A DNA stretch of 64,000 nt from Carya illinoinensis. Its lineage: Eukaryota; Streptophyta; Magnoliopsida; Fagales; Juglandaceae. Of this stretch, positions 62,733 through 64,000 are shown one piece after another (positions within the stretch are counted from its first letter, which is position 1; every line of letters starts with the position of its first letter). The DNA lies in assembly GCF_018687715.1 (NCBI RefSeq), contig NC_056758.1, forward strand, positions 37,419,467-37,483,466, read 5' to 3'. Made by a program: the position numbers and the translations under genes. The notes under the pieces are model-generated. The model did no database searches, was not told the origin of the DNA, and saw nothing but the letters and a program-made list of their open reading frames with translations.

Positions 62733-63508
62733 CCATGATTGAGTTTTTTGTAATTACTATAATATTATTTGTGAAATTGTTTCACAAAACTTTAAAAAAA
62801 AATGAGAATTTTGGAAATAGATCGGCTGATAGGTAATCCAGTCTAGTAATCTCTCGAAAAGTGTTATAGCTACAAAAAGATCTCAAGAAAGTAAACTACA
62901 AATTGATATGATTTCATTTGATTCGTTAGATCTACATTACAATAAAAATAGTTTTACAATCTTACGTATCACATCAAATCATATCAGTTTATAAATTTAC
63001 TTTTGTAAAATCTCTACGTAGCTAAACTAGTATTTCTCATTTCTATGCATCATGGAGACCGGTGGTAGTTGCAGTAGCAAACCGGCCAAAGTCATGTGTT
63101 ATTACTTCCACGATTTGGTTTCCTTATTTATTTATTAAATATCGGTCAGGTCTATCCAAATGTTTAAAATTTGGCAAGAGGAATATTACACGTCGATTTT
63201 ATGGCTGAATATTGTATGAAGAAATCCATAACTTAGGCGAGCAATTAATTCTTTCACAACCAGAACAAATGGATAGTAGTGTTGACATTTTATCCACAAT
63301 ATTATAGACTTCATCATCGTGGATACGGACCAAATAACACTGCACTAAAACAACTTGAACATTACGGTTAGCGCTCCTATTAGTTGATAATGATCTCACC
63401 ACCTTTGAAAAGTGTACCCATTTGAGGAGGGAACTAATTAAAAGACAGATTTGACTTATGTCAAAAAAAAAAACATATATACATATATATAAATATATAT
63501 CTATAGTT
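62733..63508. other. intergenic DNA and 3' flank of the ACC synthase gene
   Basis: Starts with the right target copy CCATG of the copia element. AATAAATAAATAA on the minus strand (about 63126-63140) is a candidate poly(A) signal for the ACC synthase gene, about 370 bases past its stop. No other gene is seen. Confidence 0.45.
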
Positions 63509-64000
63509 CTAACGGTCGGCTGGTTCATGATCATTATATGATGATATTGGAAAAACCCACTTGGAAAGTGACCTTCTTGAATTACGAGCACTTCTCTGGT
63601 GGCTGAGATTTTCTCTGCCAGAGGCGCTGCTCAATGATTCTGCGAAGGCCTCGATGCGTCGTATTGCGACCTTCAATATTTCTTGGGACATGTTTGCAAA
63701 GCATACCCTGAACCAGCCCGGCTCAGAGCAATGGCAAGAAGACCCGGGAGAGATGTTCAACCCAACTTCAAAAAGAATTCTTTTCCAGAGCTCTTTTTCT
63801 GCTTCAAATGTGTCGGACCTTAATAGGTACCTCATGTCCACCCAGCAAAACAATCCGGCATTGCTCTTTGCACACCCAATCCCAGCACTCCGAAGACCGG
63901 AAACAAGCATATCCTTTCTCTTTTTGAGTCTCCTTTGATTCTCCTTTATGTATTTGCTAGTGAATTTCTTGTCTGAGAGCATATTGGAGAGTAAAAACTG
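63509..64000 (-). CDS. 1-aminocyclopropane-1-carboxylate synthase, C-terminal exon (partial)
   Basis: The frame is open to the window edge (upstream residues QFLLSN precede [12 protein letters not shown]), so the N-terminal two-thirds, including the PLP-binding lysine, lie outside. Diagnostic ACC synthase C-terminal motifs are [11 protein letters not shown] and [22 protein letters not shown], the latter holding the substrate-carboxylate-binding Arg. The enzyme makes ACC from S-adenosylmethionine, normally the rate-limiting step of ethylene synthesis, in the cytosol. The tail ends [20 protein letters not shown], close to the TOE degron (consensus WVFRVSWTDRVPDER) by which ETO1/EOL proteins target type-2 isoforms; RRSLS upstream could be a kinase site. 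There are no type-1 MAPK serines. The degron is one residue longer than consensus and has Pro instead of Arg at position 4. Confidence 0.93.
   Translation of the reverse strand, partial: QFLLSNMLSDKKFTSKYIKENQRRLKKRKDMLVSGLRSAGIGCAKSNAGLFCWVDMRYLLRSDTFEAEKELWKRILFEVGLNISPGSSCHCSEPGWFRVCFANMSQEILKVAIRRIEAFAESLSSASGRENLSHQRSARNSRRSLSKWVFPISSYNDHEPADR

Noticed and set aside
63561..63938. 125-codon plus-strand ORF
   Set aside because: It is antisense to the ACC synthase exon, whose motifs are unmistakable.

Overview
The window is nuclear DNA of a flowering plant. The genes have GT-AG introns and R2R3-MYB, OSCA, ACC synthase and TED7-like products. Intergenic DNA is very AT-rich and packed with plant transposons (Tork-type copia, L1-type LINE, hAT, MULE and Tourist-like miniature elements, tRNA-derived SINEs). 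Short elements rich in GAGATGAGATGAG look like repeats I associate with woody Fagales such as walnut and pecan. That placement is an impression from memory, not a demonstrated identification.

Four genes are well supported. (1) A TED6/TED7-like proline- and histidine-rich single-pass membrane protein, minus strand, 10764-11882. (2) A subgroup-14 (RAX/MYB36/MYB87-like) R2R3-MYB gene, plus strand, three exons, 28603-29951. (3) An OSCA/CSC1-like (RXW8 type) channel gene, minus strand, ten coding exons spread over 41541-52947, which join in phase to 773 codons. (4) The last exon of a type-2 ACC synthase, minus strand, 63509 to the window edge. A fifth, weaker candidate is a 142-residue coiled-coil ORF at 4302-4730 (minus) with its own TATA box, a duplicated upstream 41-bp block and a poly(A) signal.

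The rest is mostly mobile DNA. From left to right: 1-10.7 kb is gene-poor. A 93-bp inverted repeat with a Tourist-like element in its loop lies at 13.4-14.1 kb, followed by a small tandem duplication. A full-length but dead L1-type LINE with a perfect 14-bp target duplication fills 20.6-26.3 kb. A tandem duplication of about 1.6 kb fills 32.8-37.6 kb; its first copy was later hit by a MULE and a hAT element while the second copy keeps both empty sites. A second GGTCCGG-rich hAT element follows at 37.8-38.6 kb, then a nested miniature-element pair at 38.7-39.3 kb. The OSCA introns hold two SINEs and a decayed copia fragment. A Tork/Tnt1-like copia element occupies 55108-62732. It is split by a 2.7-kb solo LTR that carries a very regular 107-bp higher-order tandem repeat.

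The four genes are unrelated in function and share no operon-like organisation. Nearly all nonsense codons in the LINE and the copia element can be explained by C-to-T or G-to-A transitions, as expected for old methylated, silenced insertions.
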